From positions 1-25,519 of the forward strand of contig URFG01000017.1 of NCBI GenBank assembly GCA_900547095.1: a DNA stretch of 25,519 nucleotides. Reading direction: 5' to 3'. This stretch comes from an uncultured Oscillospiraceae bacterium (GTDB lineage: Bacteria > Bacillota > Clostridia > Oscillospirales > Acutalibacteraceae). The notes beneath the pieces are model-generated. The model was not told the DNA's origin. It saw nothing but the letters and a program-made list of their open reading frames with translations, and made no database searches. The translations under genes were made by a program, and so were the position numbers. Shown piece after piece: positions 1 to 6,776 of the stretch (within the stretch, counting starts at the first letter, position 1; every line of letters starts with the position of its first letter).

Positions 1-10
1 TCAAATGACG

Positions 11-71
11 AGACAATATAATCGGACAAATTTTCCGCTATGAGAAGTGTTGTACTCTGATTGTATTGTCT
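11..71. repeat. Imperfect 13-bp inverted repeat
   Basis: Positions 11-23 (AGACAATATAATC) and 59-71 (GATTGTATTGTCT) are complementary over 13 positions with one mismatch, separated by 35 bases. It sits just beyond the stop codon of the DUF6198 gene. Neither side is followed by a T-run, so I do not call it a terminator. It could be a repeat-element remnant or a long-range mRNA 3' structure. Confidence 0.4.
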
Positions 72-75
72 ATAT

Positions 76-765
76 TTAAAACGATAATTTTTCGGCGAAA
101 TTTTTAAAAAAAGGCTTGAATTCAAAATGCTTATCTAAGATTTTTGAGAAAAATCCTATGACCGTTCCGTTGAACAGAGCTATTATCAGCGTGCCGAAAT
201 TCACTCCGACAAACTTTTTAAAAAAGCACAGGCTCATTATAACGGCAACTGCCAGGCAGGAAAGATCAAACACCGTTTTAAAAAGCGAGCGCTTGATACC
301 GAATTTCTCGCTCACTCCTTTAACAAAGAAGTCATACACCTGCGGATAAAGATAAGTTTTAAAGAAAAGGGCTATCGAAAAAGAGGTCAAAACCGCACCG
401 AAAGCGAACATAAATATTCTAAGACCTATATTTAAAGTTTCGGGTTTTGTTATCTCGGTGTTAAAACACGGAATAAGTCTTATCAGATCCAAAACCGCGC
501 CGTAAACAAGACAGGTTATAAAGGAGGAAAGGTATACAGCTTTGAACTTTTTCATAACACAGCAGAAAACATAAAATAGAACAGATTGTATAACATATTC
601 TGCCTGCCCGAATGTCAAAATACCCGTTTTTTGGCTTAAAATATACGCCGGAGCGACCACCATAGACACTCCGAATCCCGCGCTTGAAAGAATGGCAACC
701 GCAAGCGCCAGCAGCACTATGGCAAAAATATAAACTATCTCGCTTTTAACTTCTTTTTTTTTCAT
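76..765 (-). CDS. YczE/YyaS-type integral membrane protein (DUF6198)
   Basis: A 229-residue hydrophobic protein with about five to six membrane segments (roughly residues 10-30, 55-75, 80-100, 115-140, 165-185 and 190-210) and short polar loops. The N-terminal stretch with SSAGFGVSMVVAPAYIL and the overall pattern match the YczE/YyaS (DUF6198) membrane family, whose function is not established. I start it at the ATG at 765 because AAAGGGGAAG (780-771) is an excellent ribosome binding site there; the longer reading that begins at 804 would start inside a terminator hairpin. It has a promoter of its own at 864-892, and the leader between promoter and gene contains a complete intrinsic terminator, so expression is likely attenuated. 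Family assignment is by recognition of the sequence; transport substrate unknown. Confidence 0.8.
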   Translation of the reverse strand: MKKKEVKSEIVYIFAIVLLALAVAILSSAGFGVSMVVAPAYILSQKTGILTFGQAEYVIQSVLFYVFCCVMKKFKAVYLSSFITCLVYGAVLDLIRLIPCFNTEITKPETLNIGLRIFMFAFGAVLTSFSIALFFKTYLYPQVYDFFVKGVSEKFGIKRSLFKTVFDLSCLAVAVIMSLCFFKKFVGVNFGTLIIALFNGTVIGFFSKILDKHFEFKPFFKNFAEKLSF

Positions 766-784
766 ACTCTCTTCCCCTTTGCAT

Positions 785-816
785 AAAAAAAGCCACACAC
801 TCAAAAAGAGTGTGTG
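785..816 (-). terminator. Intrinsic terminator in the DUF6198 leader (possible attenuator)
   Basis: On the minus strand a perfect 9-bp stem CACACACTC / GAGTGTGTG (816-808 with 802-794) and a T5 loop are followed, after GC, by seven T residues (791-785). It ends transcripts from the alcohol dehydrogenase gene, but it also lies downstream of the promoter at 864-892 and upstream of the DUF6198 start at 765, so it must be read through for that gene to be expressed. An upstream leader segment (847-842, GTGTGA) is complementary to the 5' arm (817-812, TCACAC), which would give a competing antiterminator pairing. Confidence 0.85.
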
Positions 817-863
817 ACGAAAATCTTAATCCGAGAAAAATTCACACGAATTTTCTAAAACAG

Positions 864-892
864 ATTATAATATATAACCTTTTCTTTGTCAA
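864..892 (-). promoter_or_regulatory. Sigma-A promoter for the DUF6198 gene
   Basis: Perfect consensus on the minus strand: TTGACA (892-887), a 17-base spacer and TATAAT (869-864). It lies just after the stop codon of the alcohol dehydrogenase gene. The expected transcript starts near 857 and has a leader of about 90 bases that includes the terminator at 785-816. Confidence 0.85.
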
Positions 893-898
893 GAAAAT

Positions 899-2062
899 TT
901 AAAGCGAATCGGTTAAAATTTCTGCAATATCCTTTTGTGATAGCGGCGCCCAGGCATTATCAAGTCCCTCATTATCCGCAATATGAGCTGCCATTTCGTC
1001 GATTTTCTCTTCATCAATGCCGACATTTTTAAGATTCATAGGCATTCCGAAAGATTCAAAGAGCTTATAAACCGAATCGATAGTTTTCTCGGCTATCTCG
1101 GATTCAGGCAAAGAAGGATCAATTCCGAAAATATGAGTGCCGAAAGAAACAAATCTTTCAATGGTTTTATCATTTAAGATATGCTTCATCCATCTCGGGG
1201 TAATAATAGCGAGTCCCTCGCCGTGAGTGATATCATAATAAGCGCTTAAAGCGTGCTCTATCCCGTGGCACGGCCAACCGGAATAACTGTTGCCTATAGA
1301 AAGTATACCGTTGCAGGCAAGAGAGCAGTCTACCATAAATTCTGCGCGAGCGTCATAATTATCAGGCTCGCTAAGAGCGACTTTTGCATTTTTGATAAGG
1401 CTCTTTATTGCGGACTCGCACATTCCGTCGGCAAGATCGGAATGCTTCTCGCAGAAATATTGCTCCATAATGTGATTAATAGCGTCTGCAGCGCCTGCGG
1501 CAGTCTGCTTTTTAGATACGCTGAAAGTATATTCAGGATCTAAAATCGAGGCATACGGGAACAAATGCTCGTCAAGATAGCCTACTTTATCATTCGTTTC
1601 AGTCCTTGAAATAACGCATCCGCTGTCATATTCCGAACCTGTTGCTGCTAAAGTTAAAATATCTACAAGCGGCAAAGCGGCTTTTGCTTTTACTTTATAG
1701 GAAATCAGATCCCACGGCTCGCCGTCATAAAGAGCGCCGGCGCAGATAGCTTTAGAGCAATCGAGCACGCTTCCTCCGCCTACTGCCAAAACCGCGTCAA
1801 TATTATGCTCTTTACAAAGCTTTACGCCCGAAAGCACGCTTGTTGAATACTTCGGATTCGGCTCTATTCCGCCAAGCTCATAAATCTCGAAATCGGAGAG
1901 AAGATCTTTAACTTTATCATAAAGGCCGATTTTTTTAATGCTTCCTCCGCCGTAAGTCAAAAGAATTCTGTTGCCCAGAGGTTTAAGGACTTCGGGAAGA
2001 TTTTTAACCGCTCCTTTACCGAAAATAAGCTTTGTGGGGGTATTATAAACAAAATTTTCCAT
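899..2062 (-). CDS. Iron-containing alcohol dehydrogenase (butanol dehydrogenase type)
   Basis: A 387-residue group III alcohol dehydrogenase, the family of BdhA/YqhD and FucO. It starts MENFVYNTPTKLIFGKGAV, typical of the family; the nucleotide-binding AVGGGSVLDCSKA lies near residues 92-104, and the metal site can be seen as AADAINHIMEQYF (Asp and His) and GWPCHGIEHALSAYYDITHGE (His residues), near 190-282. Length is normal for the family. The start is supported by AAAAGGAG upstream. Expected reaction: NAD(P)H-dependent reduction of an aldehyde to an alcohol in the cytoplasm. Substrate cannot be read from sequence; butyraldehyde is the usual annotation, while lactaldehyde (the FucO role) is conceivable given the fucose genes nearby but they are not in one operon. 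It follows the ABC permease gene with about 86 bases between and is closed by the terminator at 785-816. Confidence 0.93.
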   Translation of the reverse strand: MENFVYNTPTKLIFGKGAVKNLPEVLKPLGNRILLTYGGGSIKKIGLYDKVKDLLSDFEIYELGGIEPNPKYSTSVLSGVKLCKEHNIDAVLAVGGGSVLDCSKAICAGALYDGEPWDLISYKVKAKAALPLVDILTLAATGSEYDSGCVISRTETNDKVGYLDEHLFPYASILDPEYTFSVSKKQTAAGAADAINHIMEQYFCEKHSDLADGMCESAIKSLIKNAKVALSEPDNYDARAEFMVDCSLACNGILSIGNSYSGWPCHGIEHALSAYYDITHGEGLAIITPRWMKHILNDKTIERFVSFGTHIFGIDPSLPESEIAEKTIDSVYKLFESFGMPMNLKNVGIDEEKIDEMAAHIADNEGLDNAWAPLSQKDIAEILTDSL

Positions 2063-2148
2063 AAGATACTCTCCTTTTAAATTTTACAAAATTCAGTATA
2101 TATTTTATTTTTAACAATTTATAGGAAAATTTTTAAATTATTTGTTAA

Positions 2149-2877
2149 TTACTTCTTCATTTTTTTAAGAAAAGCAATAACAGCGCAAATACCTAATATA
2201 AAAGCATAACCTATAACCCACAAAATGTGGCTTCCTATTTTAAAAAAATTCCCCGCTATTACTGCTTTTTCAAGCTCTGCCGCGTGAACGAACGGCAGCA
2301 GATATGCGATTTTTTTAAAAACACCGCCCACAAGATCAAGATCGAACCAAACTCCCGAAAGCCAGGCTGATAAATTGGTTAAAAGCGCTCCGCAAAAGCC
2401 TCCGACTTGCTTAACATTAAACACGCTGCCGCAAAGCAATCCTAAAAAAATATAAAAAAGTGATATCACAGCTAAAAGCAAAACTGCGTAAATGATATTA
2501 ACTGAAAAATCAAGACCTAAAAAAAGCGCCGTAATATAGCAAATAACACCCTGCGCAACGGATATGGGAATTATCGGAAGAGCATATCCCAAAATAAATT
2601 CAATCGCCGTAAGCGGAGTAGTGAGCAGTCTTTGAAGAAAAGCGCTCTCGCGGTCTTTTGCAATTAAAGTTGCGGAAAAAAGCGTCATAAAAGAAAGACC
2701 GAAAACAGTTATTCCCGGCGCAAGATTTTTAATTTCAAAAAGACTTACGGGAATATTCGCCTGAATAGCCGAGAGCAACAAAAGAAGAATCACCGGAAAT
2801 CCAAGTCCGAAAAAAAGCGTGAGAGGATCGCGCAGAATTTCTTTTGCATTTCTGCTTGAAAAAGAAAGCAATCTCAT
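2149..2877 (-). CDS. ABC-2 type transporter permease
   Basis: A 242-residue membrane protein with about six hydrophobic segments, starting with the typical ABC-2 N-terminus (FSSRNAKEILRDPLTLFFGLGFPVILLLLL) and containing the long cytoplasmic stretch AKDRESAFLQRLLTTPLTAIEFILGYALP that couples these permeases to their ATPase. Its start codon overlaps the ATPase stop by four bases (ATGA, 2877-2874), so the two are translationally coupled. Together they form a two-gene ABC exporter of the drug/lipid/peptide type, usually a dimer of each. The TetR gene at the head of the operon suggests that the transported compound, or a toxic relative, is the inducer. Substrate unknown. Confidence 0.92.
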   Translation of the reverse strand: MRLLSFSSRNAKEILRDPLTLFFGLGFPVILLLLLSAIQANIPVSLFEIKNLAPGITVFGLSFMTLFSATLIAKDRESAFLQRLLTTPLTAIEFILGYALPIIPISVAQGVICYITALFLGLDFSVNIIYAVLLLAVISLFYIFLGLLCGSVFNVKQVGGFCGALLTNLSAWLSGVWFDLDLVGGVFKKIAYLLPFVHAAELEKAVIAGNFFKIGSHILWVIGYAFILGICAVIAFLKKMKK

Positions 2878-3602
2878 TTTACTTCTCCTTTCACGATTTT
2901 AATAAAGGCATTTTCAAAGCTGTCGGCACCTGAAATTTCAATAAGTTCCTCTGCCGTGCCGAGCTTAAGCAATTTTCCGTCTTTCATAATTCCTATGCGG
3001 TCGCTCAGTTTTTGCGCTTCTTCCATATAGTGAGTTGTAAGTATCACGGTGACCTTGCCTTTTAAAGACCTGATTATATCCCATAGTTCGCTTCGCGCTA
3101 TAACGTCAAGTCCCAAAGTCGGCTCGTCTAAAAAAAGAATTTCAGGCTCTGAAATCAGCGCCATTGCGATGCTTAGTCTTCTCTGATAACCGCCGGAAAG
3201 TTTTCCGGCTTTCTTTTTTTCCACGCTTTCAAGACTGAATTTTTCTATAAGCTCGCGCGTTTTTTTATTTTTTTCACTATTCGTAAATCCGTGAATTCCG
3301 CACATAAGGCTCAGGTTTTCAAAAACCGTGAGATTAGGAGCCACGGCGGTTTCCTGAGGGGAAACGCCAATAATATTTTTTATTTCCTTTGAATTTTTAA
3401 CTATGCTTTTATCCGCTATCAGCGCGTCGCCGGAGGTAGGCTTTAATAAGCAGGAAAGCATTTTAATCGTGGTGGTTTTACCTGCGCCGTTTACTCCGAG
3501 CAAGGAAAAAAGCTCGCCGCGGTTTATCTCAAGATTTAATTTGTCTACAGCAGAATTTGAGCCGTATTTTTTTGATAGATCAACAGTTTTTATCGCCGTC
3601 AT
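2874..3602 (-). CDS. ABC transporter ATP-binding protein
   Basis: A 242-residue ATPase of the CcmA/drug-export class. Walker A is LGVNGAGKTTTIKML (near residue 35), the Q-loop lies around GVSPQETAVAPNLTV, the signature is LSGGYQRRLSIAMAL (near 135), Walker B is EILFLDEPTLGLD (near 155) and the H-loop is TTHYMEEA (near 189). All motifs are intact, so it should hydrolyse ATP. It overlaps the TetR gene by ATGA at its start (3602-3599) and the permease gene by ATGA at its end, a tight three-gene operon. Works in the cytoplasm bound to the permease encoded next to it. Confidence 0.95.
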   Translation of the reverse strand: MTAIKTVDLSKKYGSNSAVDKLNLEINRGELFSLLGVNGAGKTTTIKMLSCLLKPTSGDALIADKSIVKNSKEIKNIIGVSPQETAVAPNLTVFENLSLMCGIHGFTNSEKNKKTRELIEKFSLESVEKKKAGKLSGGYQRRLSIAMALISEPEILFLDEPTLGLDVIARSELWDIIRSLKGKVTVILTTHYMEEAQKLSDRIGIMKDGKLLKLGTAEELIEISGADSFENAFIKIVKGEVK

Positions 3603-4165
3603 TTTTTATCCGCCTCGTAAATAAGTTTTAATCCCGAATAAGCGTCGGTAAGCGCTTTGCTTGTGAATTCCTCGCTCCAATTTAAAAACCCCGTTGAAAT
3701 CATTGCGGCAATTCCGTGAACGAACACCCACATTTCCATATGTAACTTATAAGCCTTTTCTTCTCCGATTTTGAGATTTTTCATAATAATATCTATTATA
3801 GGTCTGATCTCTTCTTTGTTTTCGGGTATTTCTTCTGCCGACCTATCTCTCATAAAAAGCAATTTAAAAAGTTCTCTTTCTTCTTTTGCAAATCGGATAT
3901 ATGCCATTCCGCTCGCTTTATACGGTGGATATTTTGACTCTTTCATTTTTTCCGACAAATAAGTATTGTAAATTTCATCCGCTTTTTTGATAACCTCATT
4001 TTGAAGAGATTCCATATTATTAAACACGCTGAATATCGGTTTTGAAGAAGAATTAAGCGCGCCTGAAAGCGATCTTGCAGTCAAAGAAGAAAAGCCTTTT
4101 TCTCTTACTAAACCGACTGCCGCTTTAATTATTTCTTCTCTTGTAAACTTATAATTTCTCGGCAT
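3599..4165 (-). CDS. TetR/AcrR family transcriptional regulator
   Basis: A 188-residue regulator. The N-terminal DNA-binding domain is clear (FTREEIIKAAVGLVREKGFS, then the helix-turn-helix LTARSLSGALNSSSKPIFSVFNN, residues 7-52), followed by an all-helical C-terminal ligand domain with the motif YIRFAKEERELFKLLFM, similar to WHG-type TetR C-terminal domains. It is the first gene of an operon with an ABC exporter and has a 36-bp palindrome over its own promoter, so it is very probably an autorepressor that also represses the exporter and is released by a small molecule. Ribosome binding site AAAGGGAAA precedes the start. Confidence 0.92.
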   Translation of the reverse strand: MPRNYKFTREEIIKAAVGLVREKGFSSLTARSLSGALNSSSKPIFSVFNNMESLQNEVIKKADEIYNTYLSEKMKESKYPPYKASGMAYIRFAKEERELFKLLFMRDRSAEEIPENKEEIRPIIDIIMKNLKIGEEKAYKLHMEMWVFVHGIAAMISTGFLNWSEEFTSKALTDAYSGLKLIYEADKK

Positions 4166-4180
4166 AATTTTTCCCTTTCA

Positions 4181-4216
4181 TAAAGAAACGTATATTGCGC
4201 AACACCCGTTTCTTTA
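4181..4216. promoter_or_regulatory. Palindromic operator of the TetR-ABC operon
   Basis: A perfect 10-bp inverted repeat, TAAAGAAACG (4181-4190) and CGTTTCTTTA (4207-4216), encloses an 8-bp perfect palindrome TTGCGCAA (4195-4202), and both share one centre at 4198.5. It begins at the last base of the -10 box and covers the expected transcription start, the classic position for a repressor site. Assignment to the adjacent TetR protein is inference from position. Confidence 0.8.
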
Positions 4217-4243
4217 TTATAGCACAACAAAAAAATTTGTCAA
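4216..4243 (-). promoter_or_regulatory. Sigma-A promoter of the TetR-ABC operon
   Basis: Minus strand TTGACA (4243-4238), 16-base spacer, TATAAT (4221-4216). The -10 element shares its last base with the palindromic operator, and the -35 region abuts the terminator of the upstream aldolase gene. Confidence 0.85.
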
Positions 4244-4270
4244 TAAGAAAGCGAGGGATAAATCCCTCGC
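4241..4270 (-). terminator. Intrinsic terminator of the fucose operon
   Basis: Minus-strand stem GCGAGGGAT / ATCCCTCGC (4270-4262 with 4259-4251) with a very short loop, followed by TTTCTTATTG. It begins five bases past the aldolase stop codon and separates the sugar operon from the TetR operon. Confidence 0.85.
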
Positions 4271-4274
4271 CTTC

Positions 4275-4958
4275 TTACTTATTATAATGTTTATATCCCG
4301 GATGTTTACCCGTTACATGGTAATAATTATTTCTAAGATACAAAAGCTTATCTATTTGTTCCTTAGGAATTTCTTTTGCTCCGCCCAAAAGATGAGCGTT
4401 AAGCGAAATTTTTGCAAAAAGTTCTAAAGTTTCCATTCGATAATATGCCGTAATAAGGTCGCAGCCGACGGTCAGCGCTCCGTGATTTTGAAGCAACAGC
4501 ACATCGTGTTCTGCGAGATAAGGTGCTATAGCCTCAGGCACTTCGTTTGTGGAGGGTGTTCCGTAAGGCGTGAGAGGAATCGATCCTATTGCAATAACAG
4601 TTTCGATCATACTGTATTCATCAAGACTTTTACCCGCTACGGCATATCCTGTAGCTGTCGGAGGATGAGCATGAACTACCGCTCCGACATCCTCGCGCTC
4701 GGTATAACAGCGCATATGCATTTTTATCTCGCTCGACGGCTTGTAATCGCCCTGCGCTTCGACAATATTCATATCTTTATCGATTATAACAAGTTTTTCG
4801 GGTGTTATAAAGCTTTTTGAAATACCCGTGGGAGTAACTAAAAAATTACCGTCTTCTAATTTTACCGAAACATTGCCGTCGTTAGCGGCAACCCAGCCGA
4901 GCTGCCACATTTTGTGGCACACATCGCATATTTGATCCCGAATTTCTTTATATTTCAT
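4275..4958 (-). CDS. fucA: Class II aldolase, probable L-fuculose-phosphate aldolase
   Basis: A 227-residue zinc-dependent class II aldolase/adducin-family protein. Visible features: PSSEIKMHMRCYTER with the catalytic Glu (near residue 76), zinc ligands in VVHAHPPTATGYAVAG (His-x-His, near 95-97) and a third His in LLQNHGALTVG (near 158). It lies 14 bases after the L-fucose isomerase gene on the same strand and closes the operon. Expected reaction: L-fuculose 1-phosphate to dihydroxyacetone phosphate and L-lactaldehyde. The family also includes rhamnulose-, ribulose- and other phospho-sugar aldolases; the fucose assignment rests mainly on the neighbour. No L-fuculokinase gene is present in the window, so phosphorylation must come from elsewhere. 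Confidence 0.85.
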   Translation of the reverse strand: MKYKEIRDQICDVCHKMWQLGWVAANDGNVSVKLEDGNFLVTPTGISKSFITPEKLVIIDKDMNIVEAQGDYKPSSEIKMHMRCYTEREDVGAVVHAHPPTATGYAVAGKSLDEYSMIETVIAIGSIPLTPYGTPSTNEVPEAIAPYLAEHDVLLLQNHGALTVGCDLITAYYRMETLELFAKISLNAHLLGGAKEIPKEQIDKLLYLRNNYYHVTGKHPGYKHYNK

Positions 4959-4972
4959 AAAATTCCACTCTT

Positions 4973-6772
4973 TTATATTTTTTTGAAAAGCGCGCCGTAA
5001 TTAGCGCAAGCTCTGAAATCAGCGCTTTCTTTATCCATACCGAATGCGTTCCAGGCGGCCGGTCGGAATATATCTTCTTCACTGACATTATGCATACAAA
5101 CAGGAATGCGAAGAATAGAGCAAAGCGTTATAAGATCGGCGCCGATATGGCCGTAAGAAATTGCGCCGTGATTAGCGCCCCAATTATTCATAACATCATA
5201 AGCAGATCTGAATGCGCCCTTACCTGTAATTCTCGGAGCGAACCAAGTGCAGGGCCAGGTATAATCGGTGCGTTTCCATAATTTATCGCTAACCTCTTCC
5301 GGCAGGTCTAATGTCCAACCCTCCACTATCTGTAGCACCGGTCCCAAACCTTTTATAAGATTAAGTCTTATCATAGTGGCAGGCATTTCGGCTTTTGTTT
5401 CAAAGCGGGAAGAAAATCCGCCGCCTCTAAAGTAACCGAGGTCGGCATAATTCCAGGTGGTATTATCCATAATTGCCTTTTGATCCGCCTGCGTTACTTC
5501 ATACCACGGCTTCATAACTCCTTTGCCGTTCTCATCCTTTGCAGCGCCGTTTGCATCAAGACAGCAGGCGCCTGAATTTATAAGATGAATAAATCCGTCT
5601 GCCTCTTTTGCGTGACCTTCAAGATCATAGCCTGTTACTCTTTTAACGGATTTTCCGTTCCAGCAGGTTCTTACATCCGCAAACATCTGCGCGCGATTTG
5701 TGAGCAATTTCATAAACAGCATACCAAGGCCGTTTAAAACATCGTTTTCAGTCGCAAGTATGTACGGCTCTCTCGCTCCGTTCCAGTCGAAAGAAGTATT
5801 AAGCAGTGCTTCGGGGAAATCACAGTTCGGGTAAAAATCCGTCCACTGGCGCTGGCCCTGGAAGCCTGCGGCTATTGCGTTATGACCGACCGCCTCTTCT
5901 TCACAGCCTTTCGGTAAATTTTTATTACCGTTCATCAAGTCTTTTATTATTACGCACATTTTAACTGTGAATTCCCAGTCTTCTTTTTTCTGCGCTTCGG
6001 AACGCTGAAGATTTTCGGGGTTTTTATCAAATCCCATTTTGCAGTATTTTTTAGACCATTCAAGAGCTTTTTTATACTCTTTTTCGTCATAAATACCCTC
6101 GGTCATTCGGCGGATTATTTCTACCTCGTCGACAGACTCCACACGCATTCCGAGATAATCTTCGATGAAATGAGGATCGATCACTGAGCCGCCTATCCCC
6201 ATCGTTATAGATCCTATCTGCAAATAAGATTTACCTCTCATAGTAGCCGCAGCCACAGCCGCTCTGCCGAAACGAAGCAATTTTTTCTTTACGTCGTCAG
6301 GAATTTCCGTACAATCCGCGTCGCAGACATCCTGACCGTAAATTCCGAAAGCAGGAAGACCTTTTTGAGCGTGAGTTGCAAGCACGCTTGCCAAATACAC
6401 AGCGCCCGGTCTTTCTGTGCCGTTAAAGCCCCAAACCGCCTTTATTGTGTCCTTTTCCATATCCATAGTTTCAGCGCCGTAGCACCAACAGGGCGTAACC
6501 GTTAAGGTTATATCCACGCCCGCCTTGCGGAACTTGTCCGCGCAGGCGGCAGCCTCGGCTACTCTGCCTATGGTGGTATCCGCTATAATTACCTTTACCG
6601 GCTCGCCGTTTGAATATTTAAGGTTTTCGGTGAAAAGCCTTGCGGCGGCTTTCGCCATATTCATGGTCTGGTCCTCCAAAGACTCACGAACACCCAAAAC
6701 ACCGCGCCGTCCGTCGATTGTAGGACGAATTCCTATTACCGGATAATCCTGTATGTATCTGTTTACTGACAT
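4973..6772 (-). CDS. fucI: L-fucose isomerase
   Basis: A 599-residue full-length L-fucose isomerase. It shows the family N-terminus (PVIGIRPTIDGRRGVLGVRE), and the manganese/catalytic residues known from the E. coli enzyme align as Glu342 in ATENDVLNG, Asp366 in FADVRTCW and His535 in WGANHG. Reaction: L-fucose to L-fuculose (also D-arabinose to D-ribulose) in the cytoplasm. Its start lies four bases after the end of the GH116 reading frame, with the ribosome binding site AAAGG inside the end of that gene, so translation is coupled. The aldolase follows 14 bases later. A degraded, diverged relative of this gene's first 85 codons is found at 9530-9781. Confidence 0.96.
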   Translation of the reverse strand: MSVNRYIQDYPVIGIRPTIDGRRGVLGVRESLEDQTMNMAKAAARLFTENLKYSNGEPVKVIIADTTIGRVAEAAACADKFRKAGVDITLTVTPCWCYGAETMDMEKDTIKAVWGFNGTERPGAVYLASVLATHAQKGLPAFGIYGQDVCDADCTEIPDDVKKKLLRFGRAAVAAATMRGKSYLQIGSITMGIGGSVIDPHFIEDYLGMRVESVDEVEIIRRMTEGIYDEKEYKKALEWSKKYCKMGFDKNPENLQRSEAQKKEDWEFTVKMCVIIKDLMNGNKNLPKGCEEEAVGHNAIAAGFQGQRQWTDFYPNCDFPEALLNTSFDWNGAREPYILATENDVLNGLGMLFMKLLTNRAQMFADVRTCWNGKSVKRVTGYDLEGHAKEADGFIHLINSGACCLDANGAAKDENGKGVMKPWYEVTQADQKAIMDNTTWNYADLGYFRGGGFSSRFETKAEMPATMIRLNLIKGLGPVLQIVEGWTLDLPEEVSDKLWKRTDYTWPCTWFAPRITGKGAFRSAYDVMNNWGANHGAISYGHIGADLITLCSILRIPVCMHNVSEEDIFRPAAWNAFGMDKESADFRACANYGALFKKI

Positions 6773-6776
6773 AGTG

